Of a stretch of DNA of 64,000 bases, positions 24,454 to 36,759 are shown piece after piece. Below the pieces are notes generated by a model, which saw only the letters and a list, made by a program, of their open reading frames with translations, did not search any database and was not told where the DNA came from. Every line of letters begins with the position of its first letter. The first letter of the stretch is position 1. Location: assembly GCA_036429605.1 (NCBI GenBank), contig JAVFKD010000015.1:2627421-2691420 (forward strand). Reading direction: 5' to 3'. Source of the stretch: Cladobotryum mycophilum (lineage: Eukaryota; Ascomycota; Sordariomycetes; Hypocreales; Hypocreaceae). A program made the translations under genes and the position numbers.

Positions 24454-27400
24454 TTATGCCTCAAAATCTGGATGCGATGGAACCTCGTCTTCTGGATAGC
24501 CAATTTTGAGTAGAACACTTTCTTCCACATGGCCACCCTCAACAAGGTACTTTGTAAAGGTCTTCCTCGCATTTTTCTCACCAGAAGAAAAATATGTGGT
24601 AGTTGGCGGGTTTGTGGATAGAATTGTAGCATCTGCATGAACCTCCTCAATCAAGTATTTTACCGTGGAGACGTCAGGGGAATATCCGAAGACAGCCGCA
24701 CCAAGAGCGCTTCCATACTCGCCGTGTTTCAGAGGGGCATTAACATCTGCCCCGCGCTCGATTAGGAGGCGACAAAATTCTGTGTCACCGACACACGCGG
24801 CAGCTGCAAGAGGACTGCCATACCATCCGGACTCACTTTCCAGATTCACGCTCGCACCTGCCTTAACAAGAAACATCCTTGTCTCTGTAAATCCGGAAAC
24901 TGCTGCAGCGCATTCCAAAGCACTGCCGCATCCTCCACTTAGAAGAAGAAGGTTTGGATCTGCTCCTTTGTCGAGAAGAAGTCTTGTTATCTTCATATTG
25001 TGGCCGTAAACTGCCTGACATAACGCACTGCCGTATCCTCCACTTAGAAGAAGAAGGTTTGGATCTGCTCCTTTGTCGAGAAGAAGTCTTGTTATCTTCA
25101 TATTGTGGCCGTAAACTGCCTGATATAACGCACTGCCATTATCACTGTCAAGCTGCCTGTTCACATCTGATCCGAGGTCTATGAGCTTCTCACATAGATT
25201 TTGGTGACCGTATCTTGCAGCGATTGAGAGTAAATCCATATCTTTATAATTGACTTGTGAGATGTCGATGCCTGATGTCCACCAATCTTGCAAAATATTG
25301 AAGAAACCGAGACCACAAACCCCAAACACAGGGTTTTCTCTTGGTTCAAGGTCATACCAATGTGGTACCGTTTTATAATCACCAAGCATTTTTTGATGTT
25401 GAACCCAACGCTGATACTGCTGGCTACTCTGCTGGAGAGAGTTGTCGGTTCCCATGAAGCTTTTTAAAAGTTTCGACACGTCGTGCGACTGTGACTTCTC
25501 AAGGGCGAGAACATGCTGGTGCCAATAAAGCCGCACGTACCGATGGAGATGACTCGCCGGGTTTTGAGGCTCACTTGTGTCTATAGTTGATTCATCAATG
25601 CGCTTCGCATCATCCTTATTCTTTGGTGGTTCCCATGTAGAATAGCCATTGATGAGGCACAAAAGAGAAATCTTGGCGACAAAGGAATGAGCATCCTCCA
25701 TCGTCCACCTGTGCTCTTCCTCAAAATACTCAATGACTGACGCATGCGGGAATTTCCATTTATCCCGCTTAGAATCTTTGACAATCAGGTGGTGACAGAT
25801 TTCTGAAAGAGTCTCCTCAGCCAACTTCTCATCCACTTTGAGGGTAGCTCCGTCGGCACCCACAGAGAGCCTAATAGCAGCGAGTAACTGGTTGCTTGTT
25901 AAGGGTTTGCGCGCACACATTATCCATTTAACTGCCCGCTCCAATGTTTCCCGGTCGCCTTCTTCCATATTGTTGAGCATCTCACTGTAGGCACCCTTCA
26001 GAGTTTTCGGAAGCTTTCCAAGCCGATCTTCGAGCTGTTTTGCCTGGTGAAGCTTTGAAAGCTCATCCATCTGTAGGTAAGCCCATCTGAACCTTCTTGG
26101 ATGTCAGCCATAGTCAAGCAATGTCCCTGAGGCACCAAATGACTTACATCCCCTCTGTTTTTATGGAAAGGGTATTCTTAACTTTATTCTTGAGCTCTGG
26201 GGTAATAGATTTCCACCTCCCTTGCCTTTCGATCTCTTCCATTTTTTGCTCGATGAATTTTCTGATGTCGCCCTTGTTATCACTGGCGTTGACCTTGATG
26301 ATGGAGTCAGATGGAAGTGCATTTGCAATGTCTTGCTCTGGCCGACTTGAGATGAATAGTTTTATAGGGTTCTTGGCCTTCTCCACTAGCTCGGCCAAGA
26401 TCTCGATGAGCCGTCTTCTTGAGTCTAGATCGCATTCGTCCAGACCATCCAAAACCAGCGTGGTTTTGGGATAGAGATTGACAGACTCAAACAGCTGTTC
26501 CTTGCAAGCATCGAAACCTAGTTTGACACCAGCTTTTCTACTCTCCCGATACAGCCTGATCAATCTCTTTTGCATGAAATCCTGATAGGCGGGGACTGTA
26601 GATAGCTGGCGGACATAGCTCTGGAGCACTGAAAGGGGTTCCCCAAGGCCACCGTCGCCCTTCTCACAGTAGAAATAGGCAAACCCCTCCTTATTCTTCG
26701 GGTCATGGGCTTGTGATGCCATATCGGGTATGCGGAATCGATCAATGACGGTGGAGGCAAGAAAGGATTTCCCCATTCCCACTGGTCAGTCCGGTTAGCA
26801 TCTATACGCCTGTTTGCTACTAGAAGCTACTTACCGGTACCCTGAAGCCATAAAATCCTTGAATCGCTGGTCTGTTCCCATTTCCGGAAATTGTAAGTCT
26901 TTAGCAGCCAATTGCCTGTGTCTGGTGTCCGCACTTCGACCTTCTTTCGATGTTGCTCTCCAAACTGAATACTACTAAAATAGTCAAGGGCATCGAGCAT
27001 CTCTCTCTCATCTATCTTCTCAAGTAGCTCTCGGACTCCGTCGTCAATTCGCTCAACAGAATTGTGGAGACCGAGTAGAAGCGCCGTGTGACTCTCATCT
27101 GCATCAGCACTACGCGCCGTTTCACATGTTTCAGCTGTCCTGGCTAGGTCCGTCTCGCATCGAATCAACTCGGCGACTGCTTCTTTAGCTTCACTGGGGT
27201 TCGCGATCCCGCAAAGTATTTGTATGTACTTGTTCTTCAAGTGCTGTGCTGCATAGGCAAGCAAGTCAAGAACTTTGGTGTACAACGCGACAAGCTTGCT
27301 CTCCAAGTCTTGTAGTAGCTCAGGGCTAGTGCTCTGCTCGTTAAACACGACTTCATATATCTTCCCGCGTCTTATTATGCTGAGGATTCTTTCGGTGCAG

Positions 27401-28062
27401 CCTAGGATGGCGGCGTTTTCCTCAGATGTTTTTGCTGGAAGCTGTTTCCTGTTAGTCTGACCTGTAGATAGAAACGACTTAGACGGAATGTAGGAAAGCA
27501 AGATTCGTACGAGTAAAAGCCCTCTTAATGCTGGCCATGCCACGCTACACGAGACCGGGGCGAACTGAACTGCGATATCGCCAATTGCTGTGATCCAGGT
27601 CATGATCGGGCCCACGTAGTCCCCCAAAATGACTTCCTTTTCCCCCACTTTCACTCGTAGATTATTGCCTTGCACCTTTTTCTCTATTTCCTTGACAGTA
27701 TCGGCCAGCTTTTCTACCTGGACCTTGTCGTCCGACACGCCGTTCTGATCTGGCAAGCTCTCGATCCACCGTCTTGTATCTGGCTTAGCTAGCTCATATG
27801 CCTTCAGCCATAAGCTCTTGGATTGGCAGGGTTCATCTGGAGGATTGTTGATTCCGTTCGCTGTGGGCGGAATAGGGTCTGTTGGTGCAGTATCGATTGA
27901 CGTCGAATCGGCGGCGGCATCGCTAGGCAGAGCTGATGTATCCGCGACAATAGGTTCCGAAGCTTCCCCACGAAAATGGGACTTGAATGTGGTCTTGAGA
28001 CTGGATACCCAGCCACGGATATGACCTGGCTTTTTCATTTCTTTCCCCTTCCTGGAGCCCAT
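24454..28062 (-). CDS. NLR (STAND) protein: NACHT_N, NACHT, ankyrin repeats (1166 aa)
   Basis: A fungal nonself-recognition receptor. Three exons, 28062-26835, 26781-26148 and 26092-24454, with introns of 53 and 55 nt (GTAAGT donors), give 1166 aa without a break. The N-terminal 300 residues match the NACHT-NTPase N-terminal domain (LWLKAYELAKPDTRRWIES; VGPIMTWITAIGDIAV). The Walker A motif GTVGMGKS (about 408-415) is formed across the first intron. Walker B is LVLDGLDECD (about 520), followed by a sensor-like LFISSRPEQD. After a helical region (MFRWAYLQMDEL across intron 2), about six ankyrin repeats start near residue 905; two of them are nearly identical copies. The short C-terminal tail has no domain. 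It is divergent from the HET gene at 28883. Such proteins oligomerise on ligand binding and trigger a cell-death effector; the ligand here is unknown. Confidence 0.92.
24920..25129 (-). repeat. Two 105-bp tandem copies inside the ankyrin region
   Basis: Units 24920-25024 and 25025-25129 differ at only two positions, both C/T. Each encodes a 35-residue ankyrin unit (GSALYQAVYGHNMKITRLLL and onwards). This is a recent in-frame duplication. Confidence 0.93.
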
Positions 28063-28328
28063 GATTGTACAGATATTTAGAAAGAGGATTGATGATGGTG
28101 AATTTCACAACCCCCGTCGCAAGAGAGGGATTGCGAAAGAATCCCCGACATTCGTGTTAGGGTGGAATGCATTTCAACCCAAAATGGCGATATGCAGATA
28201 CAACATCCAATAAGAGCGGTGCGGCTCAAGGCCTGCCGAAGAAGGGGGAGTAGACACTGAAGCGCTGGACATGGGTGATAGTCAAGTGGCTGGGGTGCTT
28301 GGCGTCTCTCGATTTCTGCTGTCGCCGC

Positions 28329-28423
28329 GGATTACTCTTGTTACTATGGATTTATCTTGTCATTATGAATTATCGCCGTTGTCGTGGATTACCCTCGTTG
28401 CTGTGGATTGCTCTCGTTGCCAC
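28329..28423 (+). repeat. 19-bp minisatellite, five units
   Basis: Five consecutive 19-nt units of the form GGATTACCCTCGTTGCTGT begin at 28329, 28348, 28367, 28386 and 28405. The array is 267 bp upstream of the NLR start codon and inverted relative to the array at 24184-24240. Confidence 0.85.
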
Positions 28424-28882
28424 CCACTGCTCTTGTCTTTCGTGATTACTTTTATCCCCCTCTCCTCCCTACCCCCGAAGTTAATTTATTGCTTTCGATT
28501 TCTCTTATATTTTAACCTTGAAGGGCTTTGTCAAATTTCCCCGAAGTCCATCATCGACAGTCGTGTATCTCATCATCCACATATCCAGTCCATGTTAAAA
28601 TGGGCTCTGAGCTGATGTTTATCCCACCCATGCCATGCACAACCCGGGATAAAAAACAAGCCCCGCTTACTGGGACCCACGGACGAAAATATGACTGGCG
28701 CCACGTACCTCGACAAGTGGATGAACCAATGTTTCTTGATTCAAACGAAAATATTTCTCGCGAATAATTGACGGCTCCTTGGCCTTGAGTAGATCTTGCG
28801 AGGGTCGGTCCTTGGGAAGAACTTACTTTCTGGTTCATTCCATCTAAAGAAAACTACCCACGCTGAAGACAACTTTGTCGCC

Positions 28883-30737
28883 ATGACGGCACCCGGCAAT
28901 ACAGATGTTGGTGGAGAAAGCCGTGAGGTTCGAAGAATCTGCAATCGACTGATTCAGCAGTCCTTCTCTTATATTGCATCATGTCTCATCAGTAAGGCCA
29001 AACCCTCGGCCGAGAACCCCCTTCTGAAATCCTCGCTGTGTGAACTTTGCCAGGCAGTTCCTTTTTATAACTTACCCAGGCTTAAGCGCAGCTCTGAGCA
29101 CGGCGAACTAGACTTTTATACCGAATGTATGATTACAGATCGTCTCAGAGGAGCCTCGTATCCATCAATAGCTGGCCATACCCGCCATCCTCCTGGATTT
29201 AAGCACGTAGACGGGCTCGACGAGCTAAGTAAATCGGCGCAGAAATGCGAGCTCTGCGCTCTCATAGACGTATGCGTTGGCCAGTTTATTCCTTGCGCGC
29301 TCGAGTACACGAGCGATGTCGATGACCCTGACAAGAAACCGTTTGGCCTACCCGAAACATTTCGACTTTGGCTTGCTCGGCGAGATCACGACGCTCCAGG
29401 ATTTGTGATTTACACCGATTCAAACAAAGATAACGATGTTCTTTTTGTGGGAGAAGTATCGTTCCTTGCGCATGAAGGTGAGCAGGTTTACGACTATGGC
29501 TCATTACTACGAATTAACTGCTCTGCTTGACATTTATTAATAGAATCTCCCTTTAGACAATTTCGCACTCCGACAAAAGTTTCCCGGGCGACTCATTCAA
29601 AATGATCCTGATCATGCAAAGTCATTAAATCGTGTATTCGAATGGCTAGATACGTGTCTGAAAACTCATACTGCTTGTCGTTTTGCAGATGTTGCGCTGC
29701 CAACTCGGGTTCTAGATCTACAGTCACCTTGTGTCGATAACATGGTGGTAGTAAAAGATACAGCTGGCCGACGGGGAGAGTACGCTGCACTCTCATATTG
29801 CTGGGGCAAAACAGGAAACTTGAAATCAACGACGGCTACTATCGAGGAACACCGACGTGGAATCAAGGTCACCTCTCTCCCAAAGACGATTCAGGATGCT
29901 GTGGTTATCGCCCAGCACCTTGGCTTGCGGTATCTTTGGGTTGATGCGCTATGCATCATTCAGGATGATGTTAAGGACTGGGAACGGGAAGCCCAGCAAA
30001 TGGCACGCATATATGCAAATGCATACCTGAGCATCTCCGCCTTGGGAGCAAAGGATACCTCGCAAGGCTGCCTTGCGCCGCGGCAGATTAGCCAAAAAGT
30101 GGTCCCTCTGGACTATGATGATGAGAATAACACAAGGCACCGGGTATTTGCGACCATCGTCACGCAGCAAGAAATGGGCACCAAAAGAAGGGATTTGGGG
30201 GGCTATCCAGCTAGCGAGCGAGGATGGATCTTGCAGGAGCGCATACTGGCACAAAGAACACTGCACCTTGGAAATGACCAGATGTACTTTGAGTGTGGAT
30301 GGGGCTTCCAAAGCGAAGATGGATATGCTGAGCCTAGAGATTCTCAGCCATCGAGTCTGAAACATGATTCCGAGTTCTTTGATGGAGACATGGCTGGTTC
30401 GCTATTCGCTGGGTTTGAAGGTTGGGCGAGACTCGTCAAAATTTACGGCATGCGGTATCTTACCAACGACTCTGACAAGTTACCTGCGTTTTCCGGGATC
30501 GCCAAGAGATACGAGGCCCTCTTGGATGACATCTACGTCGCCGGATTATGGAAAGGTCGTCTGATCGATGATCTACACTGGGTCGCAGAATTCTGGCGAA
30601 CCCCTCCCGATTATCGCGCGCCATCATGGTCATGGATGAGTATCGACGGCCCCATCTCGATTCAAGACATGAACGCCCAGAAAGCCGGACGACAGTGCGC
30701 AAACGTATTGGAATACCACCTCGAACTCAAGGGGTAG
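28883..30737 (+). CDS. HET-domain (heterokaryon incompatibility) protein, truncated at 591 aa
   Basis: A fungal incompatibility protein whose HET domain triggers cell death after fusion of unlike strains. Exons are 28883-29477 and 29557-30737, with a GTGAGC..TTTAG intron of 79 nt; the nearer AG at 29542-29543 would give an early stop. The ATG has a good context (GTCGCCATGACG). The first exon has a Cys-rich segment (SSLCELCQAV; KCELCALI). The HET motifs are AALSYCWG, LRYLWVDALCIIQDD, YANAYLSISALGA, and later ERGWILQERILAQRTLH. The frame ends at TAG 30735-30737, but coding sequence continues in the same frame for another 105 codons. The HET domain itself is complete, so the shortened protein could still act. 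It is divergent from the NLR gene, 820 bp apart. Confidence 0.88.
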
Positions 30738-31055
30738 AATCCATACGGAGAGCTAGTAGGTGGCTGGCTAAAGATTGAAGCCCCCATCTGTGAAGTGAAG
30801 AATGGGCGGATCTTTGACATTCCCGAGGAAGTGAATGTGGTCAAAGTTCATGGGGAGGTTCTACCGGACGAGTATCATACATTGCGAGTATTCACACTGT
30901 TCTTGTATACTTTGGACTCCCTTCCATGGACAGCACTCCTCGTCACACCTGTTGCAAATTCTCCCGGTCACTATCGACGGATAGGATTGGCAACGAATTT
31001 GTCAAACAGAAGCGGGTGCACAGTTCCAGAGAAGACAGTGTGTATATTGGTCTAG
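30738..31055 (+). pseudogene. 3' end of the HET gene cut off by an in-frame TAG
   Basis: Directly after the TAG the same frame continues NPYGELVGGWLKIEAPI and runs 105 codons to TGA-free sequence ending CTVPEKTVCILV and a stop at 31055. The GGWLKIEAP motif is normal for the C-terminal half of HET proteins, so the stop is a mutation (CAG to TAG is the simplest change) and not the original end. Confidence 0.75.
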
Positions 31056-32449
31056 TGGTATGTCCTTGCTTTTCTCAGTCTACGCTCGTGTGGATATCAT
31101 GTCCATACAAAAGCGCTTCTTATTCACCAATAGCTAGTGCAGCCCATTGTTTGTGACAGACAGAGTGTCATGGAGTGTTTTATAACTAGTACTCAATCAT
31201 TGCAGAATTTGCGGCTCGCGATCTGACTTGAATGATGGAAAATCACCGTTTATATTAGTTACTATAGGAAAATATTATAGTAGACCGTAACACTAGGACA
31301 TTGTAGGGATGTCTTTGAGCTCATCAGCTTGGCTCTGGGCGAAGCTGGCACCCCTCACATTCAGCCTGTTTGGTGCGTGCCCCGCCCCCACCCGAACTCG
31401 TACACCTGGACTTCCGTCAGCGAACCCGTCAAGTGGGGGTGCCGGAGCGCAGGGGAGAAAAAGAAACACCAGATCAGATGTCCCTTTAAGGCAGACAGAT
31501 TGCATAGGCGGCAAAAAAATGTGATTGATAAAAGAAATAAAAGAAAAATTTATAAGAGAAACGGAGAAATAAAATAGTAAGAAACAAGAAAAATAGTGAG
31601 ACCCGAAGGGAAAGGTTGGAAAATCGAGAGAAATAACAGGCACGAATCTGTCTGCAAATTCAGCGCTCCTGTGTTTACCCCCTTTACTGGATGACTTCTG
31701 ACGCCGAGGGGTTGAATACTCTGCTCAATAATGTGTATGATACTTTTGGCGAAACTAGGTCTTGATCTTCTCTCCGACACTCACGGGGCCACTGAAGACG
31801 ACCAAACAAAGTTGCAAAAACCGTGATCATTGAAGGTGTGTAGTTTGATATGGCAGAAATGGGCACCGTACCATGAGTGCAGTAGCAATAAGCGGAAGAA
31901 GAGAAGGAATAATTTTTTTCTTTCCAGTCTCAAAAAGTGACCTGATGGATTTTTATGCGCTGGTACTTTGCACGCTTCCTTGCAAGAGGAGACAAAACCC
32001 CAAATCATGTTGTCTGAACCTGCCCAGGATGGTGGGGGAGAGCAGAAGAGTTTACGGAGGGGCACGAGGGGTACGTCGCCACTGCGGTGTTTGCCGTTGT
32101 CATTTGAGTTGGGACTTTGTCCAGGAATACTTTGCACCAGTGTCGGATTCCATGTCGAATTCTTTTGGAGTATAGGCAATGTAGCAAGTATTTTCTGCAT
32201 AGACGAAGCCTCGTAAAAGCCTTGCCTACTCTTCAAGTTCCCTTCTTTGTCCCTGCATCGAATTTCCTGTTTAGGCAATCGAGTAGATCTGCCACCCTAA
32301 TTTTAGCACCCGACTTGACATGACGCCTGTGCTGTGCCAATGAATGGATCCATCCAATCCAAGTGGTCCAGTCCAGTCCATCCACAGAACCCCGCCCCGC
32401 CCACTCTAACCGGGAAGACACAATGGATGGACCCCGCCAGAAAGCGCCA
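31056..32449. other. Intergenic, promoter region of the hsp gene on the right
   Basis: No supported gene. Frames on the minus strand near 31.8-32.3 kb are open but lack any domain and have atypical composition. Confidence 0.4.
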
Positions 32450-32457
32450 GAAACTTC
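32450..32457 (+). promoter_or_regulatory. Heat-shock element, two units
   Basis: GAAACTTC gives inverted GAA and TTC boxes with 2-nt spacing, the minimal HSF1 recognition pattern, 370 bp before the small heat-shock gene. Confidence 0.5.
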
Positions 32458-32601
32458 CAGCACATTGGACGCGCTTACAGTAGCTTCCACACGCTACGAG
32501 CACCATCGTCATCATTCTAGCACGCTGCGAGATTGACAAAGCAGATCGATTGATCAGCTCAACCCCAGATCTGGAATTCCACAATGACTATTTCCAGTGC
32601 A

Positions 32602-32619
32602 TTCATGAAACTTATGGAA
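32602..32619 (+). promoter_or_regulatory. Heat-shock element, four units
   Basis: TTCatGAAacTTAtgGAA: four alternating boxes with exact 5-nt phasing and a single mismatch (TTA for TTC). It is 209 bp before the ATG of the Hsp20-family gene and points to control by heat-shock factor. Confidence 0.8.
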
Positions 32620-32644
32620 GTATCACGCAAGACATGATTTCTAG

Positions 32645-32650
32645 TATAAA
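32645..32650 (+). promoter_or_regulatory. TATA box of the hsp gene
   Basis: TATAAA lies 26 bp after the four-unit heat-shock element and about 180 bp before the ATG, followed by a C/A-rich leader. Confidence 0.6.
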
Positions 32651-32827
32651 GAACCCCGTTCACGGCCTCCTCATCTCAACTTTCCTTCTCATCAGTCACA
32701 ACACAAAACAACATCAACCACATTCTCAAACAACTATCATCTTCAAAAAGCTTCTCGCTCTTCACTTAAATAAACCATCAAAATAATAACTAAAAACTCC
32801 CATAATCACCACACCACATCATTCAAA

Positions 32828-33534
32828 ATGGTCTTCTTCCAGCGCAGTTTCTACACTCCCGAAACCACCACCACCTCCTTCACCCCCTCTTCCGCCTCCT
32901 CAATGACTTTGACAACTACTCTCGCCGCGGTCATAACGGCTATTATCCCCACGTTACTACCCGCCGCACTGTCGTCCATTGGCAGCCCAAGTTCGACGTC
33001 CGCGAGACTAGCGAGGCGTATGAGCTCCATGGGGAGCTCCCCGGCTTGAGCAAGGAGGACGTGCACATCGAGTTCACAGGCCACAATTCGATGCTTATCA
33101 GCGGCAAGGTCGATCGCACTTACAACAAGACCAGCGCCGCTCCCGCCGATGCTACTATCCCTGACGGCACTGCAACAAGCGATGCCATCACCGAGACTAG
33201 CGAGGAGAATCAGCGACCCAGGTCTCCTTACCAGGCCACCGTCGAGGATGAAGCCGAAGAAGGCGCTCCAGCTACCTCCTCCGCTCCAAGCGAGGAACAA
33301 GTCACAAAGACCCCTTCCACGACCACTGCTGCTACCGCCACCACACCCAAGCAACCCACCGACAAATCCAAGTTCTGGCTCACCGAACGCAGCATCGGCC
33401 AGTTCTCCCGCACCTTCAACTTCCCCATCAACGTCAACCAGGACAGCGTGACGGCCAACTTCAAAGACGGAATCCTCCACGTCGTCATCCCCAAGGCCGC
33501 CAAGCACGAGCCTCGTCGCATCGCTGTCCTGTAA
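32828..33534 (+). CDS. hsp30: Small heat-shock protein, Hsp30/Hsp20 family (frame broken once)
   Basis: An alpha-crystallin-type chaperone that holds unfolded proteins during stress. The start MVFFQRSFYTPE is typical of fungal Hsp30. About 20 codons in, the frame is lost at a run of five C (32883-32887); with one more C it continues LFRLLNDFDNYS and then WQPKFDVRETSEAYEL and ELPGLSKEDVHIEF, giving 235 aa, a normal length. The crystallin domain is split by a long Ser/Thr/Ala/Pro-rich insert (about 75 residues), as in other fungal Hsp30 proteins, and resumes with RTFNFPINVNQDSV and DGILHVVIPK. The C-terminal I-x-V motif (RIAVL) mediates oligomer assembly. Heat-shock elements upstream support the call. 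I judge the frame break to be a sequence error. The symbol is by family resemblance. Confidence 0.88.
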
Positions 33535-36500
33535 ACGCTGTCCTCACCTAACTTTTCTCACTTTCTTGTTTCGCAACCAGAACAAGTGTATTATGAAGCA
33601 AACCTACCTTTTTTTTTTTTTTGAGGGGTGGATCGCATGGGAAGGGGTGTTTAGTGACTTTTTTCCCCAGCCAATTTTGGTGAAGTTGTTAATGTAGTGC
33701 TTTTTCTCTTGTGGACTTGCAGACTTACTATAGATGGGACAATACGTGGATGTTAGTATAGAAGTGCTTAAATACTTGAAACACCTTTCTTTCACATTTC
33801 CGTGTCTTATTACTTGTGATGTTTCTATATACGTAATCATGTGCATGTATATCGCCAGTCCCTCATGATCTGCTCATTGCCTTGCAGTCACTCACAGCTG
33901 CACATGCTCCTCCTCCCAACATGGTTGGAAATGCATACAGTGTGGGTAATAGTATTAGCTCATAACCCTCATGCACAAATAATTCGCTCATGAAATAATT
34001 TACATTCACAAACAAGGCCACATTGTTTCGGTGCTCCTTGGCTTCCTTAAAAGAGGCATCTCTTCCATCTTTTATTAGTGTACACCATAGTGGAAGCACA
34101 GTAACTTGAAGCAGCCCTTGACCGTTGCCCATTGGCATGCCGTTACCCTATACCTAGACTTCTGGTGTGCGTGCACTATCCTATCCACATCACTGACGCG
34201 CCAGGTGGGGGCTGTTCTCAGATCAACAAGCCGGTACCTGCAGCGTCTGTGCCGATGTGACTGTGTCAGTCCCAGGCAGTATGTAGAACGCGCCTGGTGT
34301 AGTGGGGATACATGCCACGGCCCGCTAGCAATCGATCGGCAGGATCTGGAGAAGTGTAGGGGGTCAACTACGTAGGTGATGGGTAGCTGATCCATCCCTT
34401 GGCCTCAAAGAGGATTTGGAAAATGTTTCTCAATTACTGATGTATTACGTGTTATCGGCCGCTGTGTTTCAGGGCAGGGAAGTCTTTACTAAACCTTATT
34501 GGACCATCCAGCGTGCAACGTGGTAAGCTGAAAGTTAGCACATTAGCCATCTAGTTAATTCATACAAGGATCACAGGTCAGCAGGCGTGAATTGCCTCCC
34601 TCGACCAGCCATAGTTCACTAATTATCCCTACATGAAGTATACTTGTAATTGGATGGCGGGAGGTGTGCAGAGCGTAACCGTGATATTCTTAATCTCCCC
34701 TTCTTTGCGGAGATTCTGACCAAACAGGAACCTCGATGACTGGGGTCAATTTGCAAGAAACACGGCGTGAGTCTAAAGTGTCTTTCAGTTACCGGCTATC
34801 GAGTAGGCCCCCTCGATCTCCGCAAATGCCCAGATTTCTTTTATAAAAATTGTATATCATCAACAGCGGGGAAATATAGTGATTCTGCGCTCTGATTTAC
34901 TATTTACGTCTACTGAATAAATAATTCTGTATCCCCGGGTTCTTCCTTCACCATGTAACCTACCGGGAATGGCATATTGGACTTGGATGCGCTGAAAGAG
35001 TAGGGCGAAGGATTTCAAGATGGCTTGACATCCCAACAGGGTCGCAAAAAAGGAAAAGAAAAAGGAAAAAAATACCGCCAGACACCAAATACCAAATACT
35101 CTTACTAGACCGGTAGTGCTTTTTACACCCTAATAACATCCCGTATCCAAGAAGTGAGCCCTCATCTCCTGGTCGCAGCCACCTATGATCTCCACGAATC
35201 CCCCTTGCATTGGGTTGTTCTCATGGCCAAAGGGAGGGCAAGACATATATTACTATTTAGGCTAGGTAGTTGATGGTGAGACATTATACAACTAGCCATG
35301 TCACCCTATTTTAGCTGATGGAATCCAGTTCCTGGTGTGTGTGTCTCTTAAGGCCCGCCCTCACGTAACATGGAACATCTGTAATAATGGCGGCTCTCTG
35401 ACTTGGTGGTACAGCGACAGCCGTGTCTCGGGGTTTTTTTATCTCAAGCCGCAGTTGCCGCATATACTGACGTCAAGCTACTCCGTACAGTCCGCACGTC
35501 TGTGTCAACAACAGTCTGGAGGTTGCGTGGCTGTGATATATAGAAATGAAAAAGAGAAAGAAAAAAACACACCTGATTGGCTGAGGACAATGGGCCAACC
35601 AAGGTGCCGACGATGCGTGATGTCTATTCTCGCCCCTGCCATGCCCAAGCCATCATTACATTGTTTCCCTGTTCTTCTTGTCCCTGTCCTTGCTAATAAA
35701 AGGGCCATCTCATCGTACGAATAGGAAGGCTGCACTCTGCACATAACAGAATACTACTACCAACTTGTCTCAACTCAGCACCCATCTGTTGAGACGCCTT
35801 GCCATTTGGCTGGTTGTGGCTTGCTCATTCGTGCTCTCATCACAAACAGGAGTGCGCGCAATTTTCATACGAATCGCTCGAGTGCTACCACATGCCATAC
35901 GATTTCGGGCAGATGGGAAGGCGATGGCGCTGTTCCCTCGCGCCACCCTATCCCTTGTGACTTCATGATGGCCAAGACAGTCAGGGCCACGACGCAACAC
36001 CATTCTCTTGCCCTGGGAAACAGCTGAACTAGCACTTTGACAACAACAACAACAACAACAGCCGTCACCATGATTACACCAATCAATCTTGATATGGATG
36101 TTGGGCATATGGTAAAATGAAATATCTAATTGTTTGCTTGTCATGCATCTCTAGATGAAAGCTATACCGTTGCAACCATGCACTGGTTGATTGAGGCATG
36201 TCTTCGGACCAGGTGACGTCTTCTTCCTTTAGTCACAACTTTGAAGTAAAAAGCCAATACTGTGCTGTTTATTGTACTGTGCTCAAAGTGATATAGACGC
36301 CATCGTCTGCTAACTTGCTAGTGTTGTGTCATTGTGTGATTGCGGGCAAGACATATCAACACGAGACAGATGGCGGCTGAATGAGGCATCAGCAAGTTGG
36401 TTACAGGGCTTTTCTTATCGGCTAATGGATACCAGTTTACCTCCCTTTCCGAGGACCGTTCAAAGGAAGAAGGGGAGACACCGAGAACGTCATCTTTGAG

Positions 36501-36759
36501 CACTCAGGGAGAGTCATGTGCTGTTGTACCGAGCAATCAACAGTCTACACAATAATGATATTACTAACATACGTTTACCTATGCTTGCTTCTGCCGTTTT
36601 CTATAACTATATATTGGTCCCAATCTCCCCCAAACTTGTCATCTTCTTCTTGTCATCATCATCACTTCATTCGCTCCCAACACTTTCACTCAACCATCAT
36701 CAACACATTTATTCGTTTTTTAATCACCACTCAGTGACTACCTACGTAGTCCACTTACA
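33535..36759. other. 3.2 kb intergenic, nothing recognised
   Basis: No domain or splice chain found. A short CAA repeat lies at about 36041-36062. TATATATT near 36606 and a CATCATCACTTCATTC-type leader before 36760 probably belong to the next gene. Confidence 0.45.

Noticed and set aside
24184..28423. Reading the inverted 19-bp arrays as terminal inverted repeats of a transposon carrying the NLR
   Set aside because: No transposase is present, no target-site duplication is visible and the arrays differ in unit number and sequence. The flanking arrangement is kept as an observation only.
31781..32278. 165-codon minus-strand frame in the hsp30 upstream region
   Set aside because: No motif; it overlaps the upstream regulatory sequence and its C-terminal part is Phe/Leu-rich from a pyrimidine tract.
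32851..33507. 218-codon frame antisense to the small heat-shock gene
   Set aside because: Shadow of the sense gene; Gly/Val/Asp-rich with no motif.
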